A stretch of DNA of 6,592 nt from Candidatus Poribacteria bacterium (GTDB taxonomy: Bacteria; Poribacteria; WGA-4E; WGA-3G). The translations under genes and the position numbers were made by a program. The notes beneath the pieces are model-generated. The model had not been told where the DNA came from, searched no databases, and was given only the letters and a program-made list of their open reading frames with translations. This document shows, piece after piece, positions 6,125 through 6,592 of the stretch. The stretch is taken from the NCBI GenBank assembly GCA_009845505.1, contig VXZL01000168.1, positions 7,785 through 14,376 of the forward strand, read 5' to 3'. Position 1 is the stretch's first letter; every line of letters begins with the position of its first letter.

Positions 6125-6280
6125 ATGAACAGATACAATATATGCATAAGTCGAATCCGTCTTACATTTGGGTTGTTGATTTTAACAACATTTTGGTACT
6201 GGGAACTAATTTCGCTGGATGAGAGGTCCGGCAGAAAGGAGGAAAATCCAAATGAAGAAAGAGATTCGCGCCGAAGTTAA
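6125..6280 (+). CDS. Possible 51-aa single-pass membrane microprotein
   Basis: An ATG-to-TAA frame of 51 codons starts MNRYNICISRIRLTFGLLIL. It has a basic N-terminus (R3, R10, R12), a hydrophobic stretch of about 17 residues (13-29, including FWYW), and a highly charged tail (DERSGRKEENPNEERDSRRS, 32-51), the pattern of a small single-pass membrane protein. It overlaps the start of the Cys-rich peptide gene by 29 bases and contains that gene's ribosome binding site, so translation of the two could be coupled. Against it: the nearest upstream purine-rich site (GGAG near 6106-6109) is too far from the ATG, and a short frame of this size can arise by chance. I recognise no family. The alternative is a 200-base untranslated leader. 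Confidence 0.28.
   Translation: MNRYNICISRIRLTFGLLILTTFWYWELISLDERSGRKEENPNEERDSRRS
6172..6189. promoter_or_regulatory. Short inverted repeat upstream of the Cys-rich peptide gene
   Basis: GTTGTT-GATTTT-AACAAC is a perfect 6-bp inverted repeat with a 6-base centre, about 60 bases before the peptide gene. It could be a repressor site or a weak RNA hairpin. No convincing promoter boxes are linked to it, and it lies inside the possible 51-aa frame. Confidence 0.2.
6235..6242 (+). promoter_or_regulatory. Strong ribosome binding site fixing the start of the Cys-rich peptide
   Basis: AAAGGAGG, near-perfect complementarity to the 16S 3' end, lies 9 nt before the ATG at 6252. It is inside the frame that opens at the upstream ATG 6219, so that earlier start would be wrong. 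The strength of the site fits a peptide made in larger amounts than the enzymes upstream. Confidence 0.85.
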
Positions 6281-6509
6281 GCGATTTTTTACATCCGAGG
6301 CTGGACGGGTCGGCGTTCGGGCACCCCTAGCTTTAGGTGTCGCCAGCGGTGCCTTTTTGATATCGCAGATGGTGTATACGCCATCCGCCGAGGCTTCCTG
6401 TGTCAGTGATGATGATTGCGGCTCGGACGGGCGATGTGAGGCGTGGTGTGAAGAGTACTCTAAGGGAACTTGTAAGGAATGGAAATCTGGATGTGTTTAT
6501 GATTGTTAA
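6252..6509 (+). CDS. Small Cys-rich peptide with leader, candidate modified-peptide precursor
   Basis: The 85-residue product has two parts. Residues 1-48 form a leader: a basic, amphipathic start (MKKEIRAEVKRFFTSEAGRV), a hydrophobic stretch (24-41, APLALGVASGAFLISQMV) and TPSAEA before S49, which looks like a signal-peptidase I site (AEA/S). Residues 49-85 are a polar core with seven cysteines (50, 56, 62, 66, 74, 81, 85; spacing x5, x5, x3, x7, x6, x3) ending in Cys, plus several Ser/Thr. The odd cysteine number leaves one free for glycosylation, a dimer or a metal. A24 enzymes cut after glycine before a hydrophobic stretch, so G18 or G21 is an alternative cleavage point, although the usual Glu+5 is absent. 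The gene follows two RRE-like glycosyltransferases and the leader peptidase, suggesting it is their substrate. The plain alternative is a secreted disulfide-rich protein. The family is not recognised; that the gene is real is likely, that it is a modified peptide is inferred. Confidence 0.8.
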   Translation: MKKEIRAEVKRFFTSEAGRVGVRAPLALGVASGAFLISQMVYTPSAEASCVSDDDCGSDGRCEAWCEEYSKGTCKEWKSGCVYDC

Positions 6510-6517
6510 TCTGTGTT

Positions 6518-6548
6518 GCGTTTCCACTGTTTTCCGCAGTGGGAACGC
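6518..6548 (+). terminator. Terminator-like hairpin after the Cys-rich peptide gene
   Basis: GCGTTTCCACTG (6518-6529) pairs with CAGTGGGAACGC (6537-6548) over 12 bp, with one G-U pair and a 7-base loop. It starts 9 bases after the stop codon at 6507-6509. The tail, CTTATGATTTC, is not a clean U-run, so it may be a weak terminator or a 3' stabilising hairpin. It marks the likely 3' end of the cassette. Confidence 0.65.
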
Positions 6549-6562
6549 CTTATGATTTCAAA

Positions 6563-6591
6563 TTGACAATTTTAAATTGAGATTTTTTAAT
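6563..6591 (+). promoter_or_regulatory. Possible promoter for a gene beyond the right edge
   Basis: TTGACA (6563-6568) is a perfect -35 box. After 17 bases it is followed by TTTAAT (6586-6591), which matches the -10 consensus at 5 of 6 positions. It lies just after the cassette hairpin. The DNA here is AT-rich, so chance is possible, and the gene it would serve is outside the window. Confidence 0.4.
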
Positions 6592-6592
6592 T

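Noticed and set aside
6333..6527. Leftward 64-residue frame over the Cys-rich peptide
   Set aside because: Antisense to a gene with a strong ribosome binding site, with no protein-like pattern.

Overview
This window looks like accessory DNA from a repeat-rich, uncultured-type Gram-negative bacterium. The inverted-repeat element at 3122-3211, the related terminus at 1136-1150 and the general gene style remind me of Candidatus Poribacteria and similar marine or soil lineages. That assignment rests on memory of such repeats, not on a search, and is tentative.

Left part (1-1368). A 5'-partial, leftward gene for a beta-type DNA methyltransferase (IDPPFNTG motif IV) runs off the left edge and has a near-consensus promoter at 616-644. 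Beside it is a leftward patatin-like phospholipase remnant (679-1139). It has lost its nucleophile half, is frameshifted at a C6T5 tract, and is bounded by repeat-like DNA on both sides. A short stretch without genes follows.

Main part (1369-6548). Four rightward genes form a probable cassette. (1) A 581-aa protein carries an N-terminal PqqD/RRE-like domain fused to a GT-B glycosyltransferase of family 4; its start is best placed at a GTG at 1369 rather than the far-upstream ATG. (2) A 558-aa paralogue has the same layout, but the residues that normally hold the nucleotide-sugar donor are gone, so it looks like a pseudo-glycosyltransferase partner. (3) A 378-aa multi-pass A24 aspartyl leader peptidase has a C-terminal half resembling archaeal type II (EppA-like) enzymes. 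(4) An 85-aa peptide has a basic and hydrophobic leader ending in an AEA/S site, and a 37-residue, seven-cysteine C-terminus. A hairpin follows its stop directly. A possible 51-aa membrane microprotein overlaps the start of the peptide gene.

How they may work together (inference): the Cys-rich peptide is the substrate, the RRE-like domains recognise its leader, the active glycosyltransferase with its degenerate partner adds sugar to the core, and the membrane A24 protease removes the leader during export. This would be a ribosomally made, glycosylated peptide system unlike classical glycocins, which use GT2 enzymes and C39 transporters. A more ordinary reading is a secreted small Cys-rich protein next to surface glycosylation genes.
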